Shown here: positions 32,672 through 41,694 of the stretch, one piece after another | How positions within the stretch are numbered: position 1 is the first letter of the stretch | How the letters are laid out: every line of letters begins with the position of its first letter | NCBI RefSeq assembly: GCF_000571935.1 | Contig: NZ_ATAX01000033.1 | Span: 1-50,494, forward strand | DNA from: Ruminococcus flavefaciens 007c | GTDB taxonomy: Bacteria > Bacillota > Clostridia > Oscillospirales > Ruminococcaceae | Direction: 5' to 3' | Length of the DNA: 50,494 bases | Made by a program: the position numbers and the translations under genes | Notes under the pieces: generated by a model | Database searches by the model: none | Told to the model about the DNA's origin: nothing | Seen by the model: the letters and a program-made list of their open reading frames with translations, nothing else

Positions 32672-34654
32672 TCAGCCCTCCTGATTTTCCTGTGGAGGAT
32701 TATCTACGGGAGTATCAACAGGAGCATCAGTCTGCGGTTCCGGCGGATTTGTGGGCGGTTCGGTGATAACAGGAGCCTGTGTTGTAGGAGCCTGTGTAGC
32801 AGCTGCCGTAGTGGTTACGGGAGCTTCGGTTTCCTGCTGAACAGCCGTTGTGTAGACCGGAGCGTTTGAATTTTCGGAAACATAGTAAACGGTAAGTTTC
32901 TTGCCGTCCTTGTTGCTGAAGAAATCGTTGGGGTGTACGACCTTGCCGTCCACCTGGAGCTCAACGATGGAATTAGCCTTTCCGTAAGAGGATTTGGACT
33001 CGATGAACTGGTAATTGAAGTCAGAGATACCTGCCTTTTCCAGAGCGTTCTTGTACTGCTCTACGGTCTTTCCTGCGAAATCGGGGATATAAGCAGATTC
33101 CTTGCCCTTGCTGACCTTTACCTTTATGACCTGTCCGTTGGTGATCATTTCACCTGCTTCAACACTCTGTTCAAAGATCATATCCGTATCGTAAGAGTCG
33201 TTGTAAGCGTAATCCGCGTCAAGCACGAAGTAATCCTTGTACTTCTCCTTGGTAGGCTCAAGGAACCTGCCCAGGAGGTTGGGCATTTCCGTATCAGCGG
33301 CCTTAGTGGGCTCGTTGTCGTCGATCACGTTGGTGCTTACGGAAGAGCGCTTTACTCGTGAAGATGAAGCGGTTTCATCCTTTTCCGGAGAGAAAAGGCT
33401 TATAAGGACAACGCATAGCGTCATAAGAATGGCGAGGAGCAGAAGTCCTATTATTATCGGAACCTTGATACGGTCCACGGTGGTTACTTTTTCGTAGTTA
33501 TAGCTGTCATCGTGTCTGGGCTTTTTATAAACGGGAGCACTTCTCTCATGGATGACATTCTGAGTGTCATACTGAGGCTGATGTACAGGCTGCTGCTGGT
33601 AAACAGCTTCCTGGGGCTGAGGCTCGGGAGCGGCATCATTGCGGCCCTCAAGGAGAATAGTGCTGTCGAAATCCTCCTCTGCCTCTTCGGCAGGCTGTTC
33701 AAACAGCTTTGTAACCAGTTCTGTGATAGTCTGTATACGGTCTCTTCCGTTCAGGTTCATACCTTCCATGATAACTCTGGAGATATGACGGGGGATACGC
33801 GAATCCAGCATATGAGGCTCGTGGAGGTCGTCATGCTTCTGACGGCTTACAGAGTCAACGGGCATACAGCCTGTAAGAGCTCTGTAGAGAAGAGCACAGA
33901 CGCCGTAAACGTCAGTCCATGAACCCTGACGGCTGCTGCTGTTTGCAGAATACTGCTCGGGAGCAGCGTAGCCCTTGAAGAGCTCATATTCCAGGCCGGC
34001 ATTTGCGGTCCTCACGGCAGAAACGCAGAAGCCCGAGAGCTTCAGCTCGCCCTTGTCGGTGATATATACCGTATCGGGGCTTATAGCGCGGTGTATGATA
34101 CCTGCATTATGGAGTATACCAATGGTAGTGAAAAGGGGAGGGAATATCTTTGATACCTGTTCCCAGCTGAGCTCGCCTGCATTTTCCTTGAGGTAGTCCA
34201 GCATTTTCACACCCTCGATATTCTCGAAGATAGTGTAGGTGGTATTATTCTCGGCGAACATATCAATAACCGGAGGAATATTGGTATTGTTCCTGAGCCT
34301 TGCAAGAGACTTGTTGAGCTCGGTATATTCCGCCATGAAAGCCTTATACTTGGCAAGGTTATTGTAATTGACGCTGATAGTGGGCTTGCCCTTTACTCTT
34401 GTGCAGAGGTTTATGGGCATATACTCTCTTATGAGTACCTTTTTGTTTGTAGATATATCGCAGCCGATATAAGTGGCGCCCTCGCCGTTGTATTCCAGAA
34501 GAATACCGCAGAGGTACTTGCTGTGGAGTATCGTACCGGGTGGGACATACATGGGGTCATAGGATGAAGTTTCAACATATCCGCATGACGGGCAGACATG
34601 AAGCGAAGGATCATAAGGCTCCATGCACTTGAAGCAATATTTACTGTCTCCCAA
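32672..34654 (-). CDS. Zinc-ribbon PASTA protein with a degenerate kinase domain (pseudokinase)
   Basis: The 660-residue protein has an N-terminal zinc ribbon (Cys7, Cys10, Cys21, Cys24) and a Ser/Thr-kinase-like domain (about 40-320). A transmembrane helix (about 398-421) leads to two extracellular PASTA-like repeats (about 457-590) and a Thr/Pro/Gln-rich tail. Catalytic residues are missing: the beta-3 Lys is Arg76 (VLIREY), HRD is His188-Arg189-Ala190, the loop Asn is Thr195, and DFG is replaced by GFC (208-210). The APE motif is kept. PASTA kinases of the PrkC/Stk1 type bind peptidoglycan and control the cell wall. This member probably senses or scaffolds rather than phosphorylates. The start is TTG at 34654 with AGGAGGAG upstream; the first ATG would remove half of the zinc ribbon. 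Confidence 0.85.
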   Translation of the reverse strand: MGDSKYCFKCMEPYDPSLHVCPSCGYVETSSYDPMYVPPGTILHSKYLCGILLEYNGEGATYIGCDISTNKKVLIREYMPINLCTRVKGKPTISVNYNNLAKYKAFMAEYTELNKSLARLRNNTNIPPVIDMFAENNTTYTIFENIEGVKMLDYLKENAGELSWEQVSKIFPPLFTTIGILHNAGIIHRAISPDTVYITDKGELKLSGFCVSAVRTANAGLEYELFKGYAAPEQYSANSSSRQGSWTDVYGVCALLYRALTGCMPVDSVSRQKHDDLHEPHMLDSRIPRHISRVIMEGMNLNGRDRIQTITELVTKLFEQPAEEAEEDFDSTILLEGRNDAAPEPQPQEAVYQQQPVHQPQYDTQNVIHERSAPVYKKPRHDDSYNYEKVTTVDRIKVPIIIGLLLLAILMTLCVVLISLFSPEKDETASSSRVKRSSVSTNVIDDNEPTKAADTEMPNLLGRFLEPTKEKYKDYFVLDADYAYNDSYDTDMIFEQSVEAGEMITNGQVIKVKVSKGKESAYIPDFAGKTVEQYKNALEKAGISDFNYQFIESKSSYGKANSIVELQVDGKVVHPNDFFSNKDGKKLTVYYVSENSNAPVYTTAVQQETEAPVTTTAAATQAPTTQAPVITEPPTNPPEPQTDAPVDTPVDNPPQENQEG

Positions 34655-34704
34655 AGCAGCTCCTCCTCCTAAAGATAGTCATCGCCTAAAAAGGCATCAT
34701 ATCT

Positions 34705-34733
34705 ATTTTACCAATAAAAAATCAAATTGTCAA
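34705..34733 (-). promoter_or_regulatory. Promoter of the pseudokinase gene
   Basis: Minus-strand TTGACA (34728-34733) and TAAAAT (34705-34710), 17-bp spacer, downstream of the terminator of the preceding gene. Confidence 0.82.
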
Positions 34734-34833
34734 CTGTTTGGAGTCTGATAATGCGTAAAACTGTGAATTTGTATTTTTTTTGTAATATTTCACCTTCAAA
34801 TTTTCCTTTATTGTAACTTTTGCCGCAACAGAA

Positions 34834-34859
34834 AAGAGTCCGGAAGGTTCCGAACTCTT
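34834..34859 (-). terminator. Terminator after the coiled-coil gene (minus strand)
   Basis: A 12-bp stem with one G-T pair (34848-34859 with 34834-34845 on the minus strand), two-base loop, then TTC and a T-rich stretch. Confidence 0.75.
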
Positions 34860-34867
34860 ATATATCG

Positions 34868-37255
34868 TTACAGATTGCCGCTGTTGACAGAGAGTATCTT
34901 CATGGAATTGAAGCGGAAGGTACCGTCCTCTTTTTCCGTGAGTTTGTATTCTGCCTGCTTTGCAACGCTCTTTTCCATCCACTGAGGGAGCTCAGTGATG
35001 TAGTCAACAGTAAGTGTATACTCGCTGCCGTTCTTTACTATGGATTTGATCTCGGGAGCGTATGTATGAGTGATAGGCTTTACCTTGACGTTGTATACTC
35101 CGTCGGAGTAGTAGAACATAGAGCCGAAGGGGCCTACTGTACAGTGTGTGAACTCGGGGATATTCTCACCGAAGAGCTCGACTGCGTATTTTTCAACATC
35201 CACCTGAGGTATGGAGACTGTATCGAAGTTCATCTCATACTTTGAGATCTTTTCGTCATCCATGATTATTGACCATATGGTAGCTGTCACTATCTGCTCG
35301 GAAGGGAGCTGCGAAGGATCGCTGAATGGCTCGATGTCCATGATAGCGGCAGGATAGATCATCTGTGTGAAGCTGTCTTTCTTCACCTCACCAGAGGTGA
35401 AGCTTCTGGCAAGACCGATGCCCTTTGCGACGGTAGCGATGATGCCGATTACAGCGAATACAGTCATAACTATGCCCAGTATATTGAAGAGCAGCTTTTT
35501 CTTGTTGCCTGCGGGAGCGTTATCGGAAGCGCTGCTTTCAACATTCTCCCTGCGCTGAGCGATGAGCTCGTCGGGATCCTCATCGAGTATGCGTTCGAGG
35601 GCGGAAGTGATCCTGCCCTTTGGCTTTTCGGGCTCGGCTTCCTTCTGTACAGGCTGGGCATCGGACTTCTTTTCGTCTGTTTCAGCCTTTTCCTCGGTAC
35701 TCTTTTCTTCTGGAGCTTCTGTGCTTTCGGGAGCTTTTTCGGCTTCTTCGCTGATTTCCTCTGTATCCGGGAGTATTTCTTCTTCGGGCTTGTCCATTAC
35801 GATAGGAGGAGCGATAGCGCCCATCTGAGCGCGTCTCATTTCGATGACCTGCTGCTGCTTGTCGGCAGACAGAGCGTCAAATCTCTCCTTGAGCTCGGGA
35901 GTAAGACCTGCGATAATGTCTTCATCGGACATGATAAGCGGCTCTGAAGCTTTTTCCTGAGCATTTTCGGGCTCCTTTTCGGGAGCGTCCATGTCAGCGA
36001 TTGCTTCCGCTGCGTCCTCACGTATATTTTCCAGCATACTGCCCACAGGATCGCTGTCGTGATGCACTTCCTCGTCGTGAATGGCGGCAATTGCTGCATC
36101 TATGAGAGCCGTTGCGGATACGGAGTCGTCCCCGGCCTCGAAGAGACCTTCCTCGGGAGCAGCCTCCTCTGTACTTTCTGGAGCGGCTACTTCGGGCTCA
36201 TCCTTGGATTTGCCCATGAGCTTTTTGAAGAAGCCCATCTTCTTTGGCTTTTCGGCTTCCTCGGCAGCTTCTGCCGGCTTTTCTGACGGAGCAGCGGCAG
36301 CTTCTCCCAGTGCCTCAATGGCGTTATCGACCTCATCGGCACGGGCGGAATCGTTAACAATTATCTCTTCTGCGAGATTTACAGAAACAGGGATATTTTC
36401 CTCGGCAGCCTCTGCAAGGCGCTTCATTTCTTCTATGCGGCGCTGCTTTTCAGCCTCTGCCTCGGCGGCGAGACGCTGTCTTTCAGCTTCCTCAGCAAGG
36501 CGCTGCCTTTCGGCCTCCTCGGCTCTGCGCTGTTTTTCTGCTTCGATCTGAGCGATACGTCTTTGTCTTTCGGCTTCTTCTTCGAGACGGGCTTCTTCAG
36601 CGAGGCGCTGTCTTTCAGCCTCCTCGGCAGCCAGCCTCTGTCTCTCGGCCTCTTCGCGCTGAAGGCGTCTCTGCTCGGCTTCTTCCATAAGGCGCTGTCT
36701 CTCGGCAGCAGCTTCAGCGGCTCTGCGGGCTCTTTCGGCTGCATGAGCCTCCTCGGCAGCACGCTCGGCGGCAAGCTGAGCCTGACGTTCTTTTTCAAGT
36801 TCCTCACGGCGGAGAGCCTCATAATCGGGGAGTTCACCTGTGATAACTATTTTCTTTTTCTTGACGGGCTTTGGTATTTCATCAGAAGGCTGTATTGCGT
36901 CGAAGACCCTTGTTGTTTCGGCAGAGGCCTCGGTGTGCATTACTTCGGCGATAATATTCGGTACTTCCTCTTCCTCCTGAATAGGCTCCGGAGCTGAAAA
37001 CTCATGTGTGGACGGAGCAAATTCCCATGATGAAGGGGAAGTATCGTCATTGTAGAATGACTGCTCCTCCTCTATATGGTGCTTTTCCTCTTCAAGGGCA
37101 TGAAGCAGGTCATCCACCGACATATTATCGAATTTGCTCTTCCTTGCTGCTCTCGGGGTTGTATGGCTCCTTGCGGGAGTGCTTGTGTCTGCGGAGCTTC
37201 CTCCGCCGTCCATAAGGCTGTTGAGCATATCGTCAAGATCTTTTCTAATAGCCAT
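34868..37255 (-). CDS. Large coiled-coil, single-pass membrane protein of unknown function
   Basis: I do not recognise a family for this 795-residue protein. The N-terminal 130 residues are polar. A long, highly charged Ala/Glu/Arg coiled coil (about 150-290) is built on repeats like EEAERQRLAEEAERQRL, then an acidic, low-complexity region with short motifs such as GFFKKLMGKSKDEP. One transmembrane helix lies near 588-612 (LLFNILGIVMTVFAVIGIIA). The final 180 residues form a compact, probably extracellular domain. The ATG at 37255 has GGAGG five bases upstream. It is last in the proBA operon, 40 bases after proA. The layout (cytoplasmic coiled coil, outer domain) suggests a cell-envelope or cell-shape role, by inference only. 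Confidence 0.75.
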   Translation of the reverse strand: MAIRKDLDDMLNSLMDGGGSSADTSTPARSHTTPRAARKSKFDNMSVDDLLHALEEEKHHIEEEQSFYNDDTSPSSWEFAPSTHEFSAPEPIQEEEEVPNIIAEVMHTEASAETTRVFDAIQPSDEIPKPVKKKKIVITGELPDYEALRREELEKERQAQLAAERAAEEAHAAERARRAAEAAAERQRLMEEAEQRRLQREEAERQRLAAEEAERQRLAEEARLEEEAERQRRIAQIEAEKQRRAEEAERQRLAEEAERQRLAAEAEAEKQRRIEEMKRLAEAAEENIPVSVNLAEEIIVNDSARADEVDNAIEALGEAAAAPSEKPAEAAEEAEKPKKMGFFKKLMGKSKDEPEVAAPESTEEAAPEEGLFEAGDDSVSATALIDAAIAAIHDEEVHHDSDPVGSMLENIREDAAEAIADMDAPEKEPENAQEKASEPLIMSDEDIIAGLTPELKERFDALSADKQQQVIEMRRAQMGAIAPPIVMDKPEEEILPDTEEISEEAEKAPESTEAPEEKSTEEKAETDEKKSDAQPVQKEAEPEKPKGRITSALERILDEDPDELIAQRRENVESSASDNAPAGNKKKLLFNILGIVMTVFAVIGIIATVAKGIGLARSFTSGEVKKDSFTQMIYPAAIMDIEPFSDPSQLPSEQIVTATIWSIIMDDEKISKYEMNFDTVSIPQVDVEKYAVELFGENIPEFTHCTVGPFGSMFYYSDGVYNVKVKPITHTYAPEIKSIVKNGSEYTLTVDYITELPQWMEKSVAKQAEYKLTEKEDGTFRFNSMKILSVNSGNL

Positions 37256-37295
37256 TTCGACCTCCAAAAATCAAATGAAAACTTCAGGCAATGTC

Positions 37296-38543
37296 TTATC
37301 TTATCTGACCGTTGCCGTTTATCAGGTATTTTACCGTAGTAAGCTCCGTAAGTCCCATAGGACCTCTTGCGTGGAGTTTCTGTGTTGAAATGCCTATCTC
37401 TGCACCAAAGCCGAATTCTCCGCCGTCGGTGAAGCGTGTGGAGGCGTTTACATATACAGCAGCAGCGTCGACCTGCTTCTGGAATTTCTGAGCATTTTCA
37501 AGGGTGCTCGTAACTATGCACTCGGAATGGCGGGTGCTGTACTTTCTGATATGAGCGATAGCCTCATCTATGTTGTCTACCACCTTAACGGCGATGATGA
37601 AATCGTTGAATTCGGTAGCGTACTCTGTCTCCGTAGACTTTTCAACGGTATCGCCGAGGATAGAAATTGTCTTGTCGCAGCCGTAGATCTTGACATCGTG
37701 CTGCTTGAAGCGCTCGGCGATGAGGGGCAGGAATTTATCGGCTATGTCCTTGTGTACGAGAAGGCTCTCAATTGCGTTGCACACGGAAGGACGCTGAGTC
37801 TTGGCGTTGTCTGTGATCTCCACTGCCATACCGAGGTCTGCGGAATCGTCAATGTATACATGGCAGTTTCCTGCGCCTGTTTCGATAACAGGAACGGTAG
37901 CGTTCTTGACTACGGCCTGTATGAGATTAGCGCTGCCTCTGGGGATAATAACGTCAACATATCCGTTGAGGCGCATGAGCTCTGTGGTAGTCTCACGGTC
38001 GGTCTTATCCACCACCTGTATCATATCAGCGGGGAGCCCTGCCTCCTCTATGGCTTTTCTCATTATATTACCCAGGCATACGTTGGAGTTTATGGCCTCC
38101 TTGCCGCCCTTGAGGATAACGACATTTCCCGACTTCAGGCAGAGTGCAGCCGCATCTACGGTAACATTGGGGCGTGACTCGAAGATTATGCCGATAACGC
38201 CCAGTGGGACGCGTGTCTTTATGATCTGAAGACCGTTGGGACGGCAGCCGCCGCCGATGATCTCACCGATAGGATCTGCCAGAGCGATGAGTTCGTCAAC
38301 GCCCTTTGCGATGCCCTCGATACGCTTCTCGTCCAGCTTCAGTCTGTCCTGCTTTGCCTCGGTCATGCCATTAGCCTTGGCATTTACGATATCCTTGGCA
38401 TTCTCTGCTATGATAAGCTCCTTATTTGCGATAAGAGCCTTTGATATAGCTGCGAGAGCGTTATTCTTCTGTAAAGTGGAGGCTCCTGCCGCAGCCGCCT
38501 CGGCAGCCTTGGCTCTTATGCCCAGTTCCTCTGTATAACTCAT
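37296..38543 (-). CDS. proA: Gamma-glutamyl phosphate reductase
   Basis: ProA reduces gamma-glutamyl phosphate to glutamate semialdehyde in proline synthesis. The 415-residue product has GGCRPNGLQIIKTRVPLGVIGIIFESRPNVT (aldehyde-dehydrogenase-like fold) spread over residues 100-130. VIETGAGNCHVYID and the catalytic-Cys region KTQRPSVCNAIESLLVH follow, and the end is HARGPMGLTELTTVKYLINGNGQIR. It shares an operon with proB but is separated from it by two unrelated genes. Confidence 0.96.
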   Translation of the reverse strand: MSYTEELGIRAKAAEAAAAGASTLQKNNALAAISKALIANKELIIAENAKDIVNAKANGMTEAKQDRLKLDEKRIEGIAKGVDELIALADPIGEIIGGGCRPNGLQIIKTRVPLGVIGIIFESRPNVTVDAAALCLKSGNVVILKGGKEAINSNVCLGNIMRKAIEEAGLPADMIQVVDKTDRETTTELMRLNGYVDVIIPRGSANLIQAVVKNATVPVIETGAGNCHVYIDDSADLGMAVEITDNAKTQRPSVCNAIESLLVHKDIADKFLPLIAERFKQHDVKIYGCDKTISILGDTVEKSTETEYATEFNDFIIAVKVVDNIDEAIAHIRKYSTRHSECIVTSTLENAQKFQKQVDAAAVYVNASTRFTDGGEFGFGAEIGISTQKLHARGPMGLTELTTVKYLINGNGQIR

Positions 38544-38558
38544 AATTACACCTCGTGT

Positions 38559-38891
38559 TCAATCTCGTTTATATATTCTGAATATTTTATTATCTGTACA
38601 AGCGGAAGCCTGTATAATAGCTTCATAGTCGATCTCTATGCTCTTGCTCAGCTGCTGGAACAGGAACGGATCATAGTCCCTGTGTCCGGAAAGTATGAAC
38701 ACAGCCGTACCGTCATCCATTCTCAGAGCCAGTCCCATATCATCATAGAACGGCCCCATATCTGTGGTGATGACAACGGCTTCTTCCAGCCTCTCCAGCG
38801 GGAAGCAGTGCTCAGCGCCTTCTGAAACGGCCTTTATCACTTCGTTTTCAAGGGAAAGACTGTCCTCGGGAGTCTCTATCAGTACCTTCAT
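38559..38891 (-). CDS. Hypothetical protein (110 aa) in the proBA operon
   Basis: I do not recognise a family. The product is soluble and acidic with no membrane helix; it contains AVVITTDMGPFYDDMGLALRMDDGTAVFILSGH and ends SACTDNKIFRIYKRD. The ATG at 38891 has AAGGAGG upstream and lies inside the 3' end of the deaminase gene, overlapping it by 44 bases in another frame. proA starts 15 bases after its stop. Confidence 0.72.
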   Translation of the reverse strand: MKVLIETPEDSLSLENEVIKAVSEGAEHCFPLERLEEAVVITTDMGPFYDDMGLALRMDDGTAVFILSGHRDYDPFLFQQLSKSIEIDYEAIIQASACTDNKIFRIYKRD

Positions 38892-39381
38892 TTGTTTCCT
38901 CCTTGAACCATTCAAGCTCAGCCGCGGGGATTACGGTATAGTCCTCGGCTTTATCGCTCTGACGGAGATAAACATTTCTTATCCCTGCCTGTATGATAAG
39001 TCTTGCACACAGCGGACAGGGCTTTGCTTTGTGGATCGAGCCGTCCGCAGGATTGACGCCCGTAAGGTAAAGGTCGGCGCCCACGGTCTGCTCACGGGAG
39101 CAGTTCAGCAGGGCGTTTGCCTCAGCGTGTACGGCTCTGCATATCCCGTAGCCGTCGCCCTGATGGAGATTCAGAGGTATCCTCGGACATTCGCCCCTGT
39201 CGCAGCAGTTTTCCATACCTCTCGGAGAGCCGTTGTAGCCTGTTGACAGGACTGCGTCATTCTTTACGATGACAGCGCCGTACTTTCTTTTAAGGCAGGT
39301 GCTCCTGTAGGCGAAGACCTCAGCGCAGTTGAGGTAGGTATCTGTTTTGGAAACGCGCTCGGCGCCTTTGGATATGACCAT
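38848..39381 (-). CDS. Cytidine/dCMP deaminase-family protein
   Basis: The 177-residue product has the zinc-binding HAE motif (CRAVHAEANALLNC) and PCPLCARLI (PCxxC), plus an upstream Cys/His cluster (NCCDRGECPRIPLNLHQGDGYG) typical of dCMP deaminases and ComEB. dCMP deaminase makes dUMP for thymidylate synthesis; ComEB relatives occur in competence loci, but no competence gene is nearby. It lies 12 bases after proB and overlaps the next gene by 44 bases. Confidence 0.87.
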   Translation of the reverse strand: MVISKGAERVSKTDTYLNCAEVFAYRSTCLKRKYGAVIVKNDAVLSTGYNGSPRGMENCCDRGECPRIPLNLHQGDGYGICRAVHAEANALLNCSREQTVGADLYLTGVNPADGSIHKAKPCPLCARLIIQAGIRNVYLRQSDKAEDYTVIPAAELEWFKEETNEGTDRDSRGQSFP

Positions 39382-39393
39382 AGCGATATTCCT

Positions 39394-40185
39394 TTACTGT
39401 GCCTTGAAAAGAGTACCTATCTCCTTGTCCTCAAAGAGGTCGTAGAGCTTTTCTGGATCTCTTCCGTTCATGATTATCATGTCGATACCTGCATTTGTAG
39501 CTATCTTGGCAGCGGTTATCTTAGTGGACATACCGCCTGTGCCGAGACTTGTTCCCGCGCCTCCTGCCACAGCCTCTATCTCGGGAGTTATCTTCTCAAC
39601 CAGGGGTATAGGCTTAGCGTCGGGATTTGAGCGGGGATCGTCGTCATAGAGAGCGTCGATGTCGGAGAGTATCAGCAGAAGATCTGCACGGGACAGCTCC
39701 GCCACCAGAGCCGACAGGGAGTCGTTCTCGCCGATCTCCAGCTCCAGCTCGTCGATAGCGATGGTATCATTTTCGTTTACTATGGGGATAACGTCCATAT
39801 TCACCAGCTTCTCCACGGTATTCATGAAGTTCTCGCAGTGACTGGGGTTATTGATTATCGCCTTGGTGAGCAGTATCTGCGCCACCGTAATGCTGTATTT
39901 AGCGAACATATCGTCGTATACGTGCATAAGCTCACACTGACCGATAGCGGCAACAGCCTGCTTGGTCTTGGTGTCCTTCGGTTTCTCGGGAAGTCCCAGC
40001 TTACCTGCGCCCAGTCCCACGGCACCGGAGGATACCATGATTATTTCACGCCCCGAATTGTGCAGGTCGGAAATAACGCGGACCAGGTTTGTCATGCGGC
40101 GTATATTGAGCTTGCCCGTCTTGTGGGCGAGGGTAGAGGTACCCAGCTTTATGACGATACGCTGTTTTTCTGATATATTTCTCAT
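39394..40185 (-). CDS. proB: Glutamate 5-kinase (short form, no PUA domain)
   Basis: ProB phosphorylates glutamate in the first step of proline synthesis. The 263-residue protein has the amino-acid-kinase fold: RIVIKLGTSTLAH, IIMVSSGAVGLGAGKLG, PIVNENDTIAIDELE, LLILSDIDALYDDDPR and GTGGMSTKITAAKIA. Full-length ProB in E. coli has a C-terminal PUA domain of about 100 residues; it is absent here, as in some other Firmicutes. The ATG at 40185 has GAAGGA upstream; the open frame continuing to 40236 is an overlap into the dehydrogenase gene. Confidence 0.94.
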   Translation of the reverse strand: MRNISEKQRIVIKLGTSTLAHKTGKLNIRRMTNLVRVISDLHNSGREIIMVSSGAVGLGAGKLGLPEKPKDTKTKQAVAAIGQCELMHVYDDMFAKYSITVAQILLTKAIINNPSHCENFMNTVEKLVNMDVIPIVNENDTIAIDELELEIGENDSLSALVAELSRADLLLILSDIDALYDDDPRSNPDAKPIPLVEKITPEIEAVAGGAGTSLGTGGMSTKITAAKIATNAGIDMIIMNGRDPEKLYDLFEDKEIGTLFKAQ

Positions 40186-40199
40186 AGGTATATCTTCCT

Positions 40200-41150
40200 T
40201 CAGTTGACTTTGTTTCGCGGCGAGCCGCTGATCCATGCCCTGATGTTATCGCATACTATATCTACAAGGCGCTGTCTTGTTTCAAAGGGCGCCCAGGCGG
40301 TATGAGGAGTGATAACGCAGTTCTTTGCGCCCTTGAGGGGCGTATCGGGAGACATAGGCTCCTTTTCCAGCACATCGAGGTATGCGGCAGCTATCTTTCC
40401 GCTGCCCAGAGCCTCTGCCAGGTCTGCTTCGTTCACTACGCCTCCGCGGGAGGTATTTATGAGCATAGCCGAGGGCTTCATATGTGAGAGGAGCTCTCTG
40501 TTGACAATGCCTGCGGTCTTGTCCGTAAGGGGGCAGTGGAAGGTGAGCACGTCAGCCTTTTCAGCAGCAGTAAAGAGGTCGGTGACCTCATATGGGCAGT
40601 CCTTTGGCTGAGTCCTTGTGCTGATTACTATATTCATGCCGAAGGCAGAGCCTATTTCGGCCACTTTTTTTCCTATTGAGCCATAGCCCACCACAGAAAG
40701 AGTCTTGCCTGCCAGCTCTGCGGTAGGTACCGGGAAATAAGAGAACGCAGGAGAGCGCTCCCATTCACCGTTCTTTACGGCAGTATCGTAATCCCTGACG
40801 CGGCTGAAGCGGTCAAGGATATAAGCGAAGGTCTGCTGAGCTACGGCGTTTGTGGAGTACTGACCTGCATTGCAGACAGCTATGCCCTTTTTTGCGGCAT
40901 AGTCGATATCCACGTTATTGAAGCCCGTAGCGAAGAGTCCCACATATTTTATATTCGGGCAGGCGTCCATGACCTCCTTGGTGATAAGCACCTTATTGCA
41001 GAGGACGATATCTGCGTCTCCGATATTTGCAGCCGTTTCCTCGGGATTGGTGAGCGGGATGATCCTGACGTCTCCCAGCTCTTCAAGCTGAGTCACAGGG
41101 ATATCTCCGCTTATATTTACGGTATACCAGTCGAGAACAGCGATCTTCAA
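40200..41150 (-). CDS. D-2-hydroxyacid dehydrogenase (glycerate/hydroxypyruvate type)
   Basis: The 316-residue NAD(P)-dependent enzyme has the Rossmann motif LSVVGYGSIGKKVAEIGSAFGM. The catalytic Arg is in INTSRGGVVNEADL, the Glu in DVLEKEPMSPDTPL and the His in CVITPHTAWAPFETR. FATGFNNVDIDYAAKKGIAVCN is the conserved N-terminal segment. Closest in overall form to hydroxypyruvate/glycerate dehydrogenases; the exact substrate cannot be fixed. It lies three bases after the small membrane gene and 14 bases before proB. Confidence 0.87.
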   Translation of the reverse strand: MKIAVLDWYTVNISGDIPVTQLEELGDVRIIPLTNPEETAANIGDADIVLCNKVLITKEVMDACPNIKYVGLFATGFNNVDIDYAAKKGIAVCNAGQYSTNAVAQQTFAYILDRFSRVRDYDTAVKNGEWERSPAFSYFPVPTAELAGKTLSVVGYGSIGKKVAEIGSAFGMNIVISTRTQPKDCPYEVTDLFTAAEKADVLTFHCPLTDKTAGIVNRELLSHMKPSAMLINTSRGGVVNEADLAEALGSGKIAAAYLDVLEKEPMSPDTPLKGAKNCVITPHTAWAPFETRQRLVDIVCDNIRAWISGSPRNKVN

Positions 41151-41153
41151 GGC

Positions 41154-41513
41154 TTATTCCTCCTTGCTGTCCTTATCTTCGCCTGCTTTTGCTGTTACAG
41201 CAGCGGTCTCCTCAGTCTTTTTGGGCTTGCACACAATGGAAGTAACGGCAGCCACAGCGATAAGTATGAACTCGGCGATACCGAGAGCATAGAAGAGAGT
41301 CCTGTTATTTGATACCCAGACAAGAAGTGAAAGGGGAACAGCTATTGCGAAAATAAGCTGAAAAGGTCTTTTCTGTACAGCAAATCTGTAAGCAAAGAAT
41401 ATCACGGATATAACAGCGAGTGAGATGTGGAGCCAGAATGGAAATGGGAAGATGGTCGGATTGTCAGCGTCCGAGATCTGAGCGATGGAAGTAAGCATAT
41501 CTGTGAAGTTCAT
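41154..41513 (-). CDS. Hypothetical membrane protein (119 aa), first gene of the proBA operon
   Basis: I do not recognise a family. Three hydrophobic segments are visible (about 26-42, 51-66 and 74-91), followed by a Lys/Glu-rich cytoplasmic tail (KPKKTEETAAVTAKAGEDKDSKEE). The gene is preceded by a good promoter and a hairpin. It is followed by the dehydrogenase after three bases. Confidence 0.75.
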   Translation of the reverse strand: MNFTDMLTSIAQISDADNPTIFPFPFWLHISLAVISVIFFAYRFAVQKRPFQLIFAIAVPLSLLVWVSNNRTLFYALGIAEFILIAVAAVTSIVCKPKKTEETAAVTAKAGEDKDSKEE

Positions 41514-41592
41514 AATATCTCCGATCCTCCGCCATTTCGGCTGTATGCCTTCTCGGCGGAAATTTATAAGTTTGCAAAAGTCTGCACATTAC

Positions 41593-41621
41593 AGTATAGC
41601 ACAAACAGCGCAGAAATTCAA
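41593..41621 (-). promoter_or_regulatory. Promoter of the seven-gene proBA operon
   Basis: Minus-strand TTGAAT (41616-41621) and TATACT (41593-41598), 17-bp spacer. In the leader TCCGCC and GGCGGA (minus strand, within 41525-41560) can pair, and the second arm lies beside the ribosome-binding site. Confidence 0.78.
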
Positions 41622-41694
41622 CTACATTTTTAAAAAATACACAAAAAATTTATGACGCATTTTTCGGTATTTTCGGCTGTTTTTAACAGGGGGC

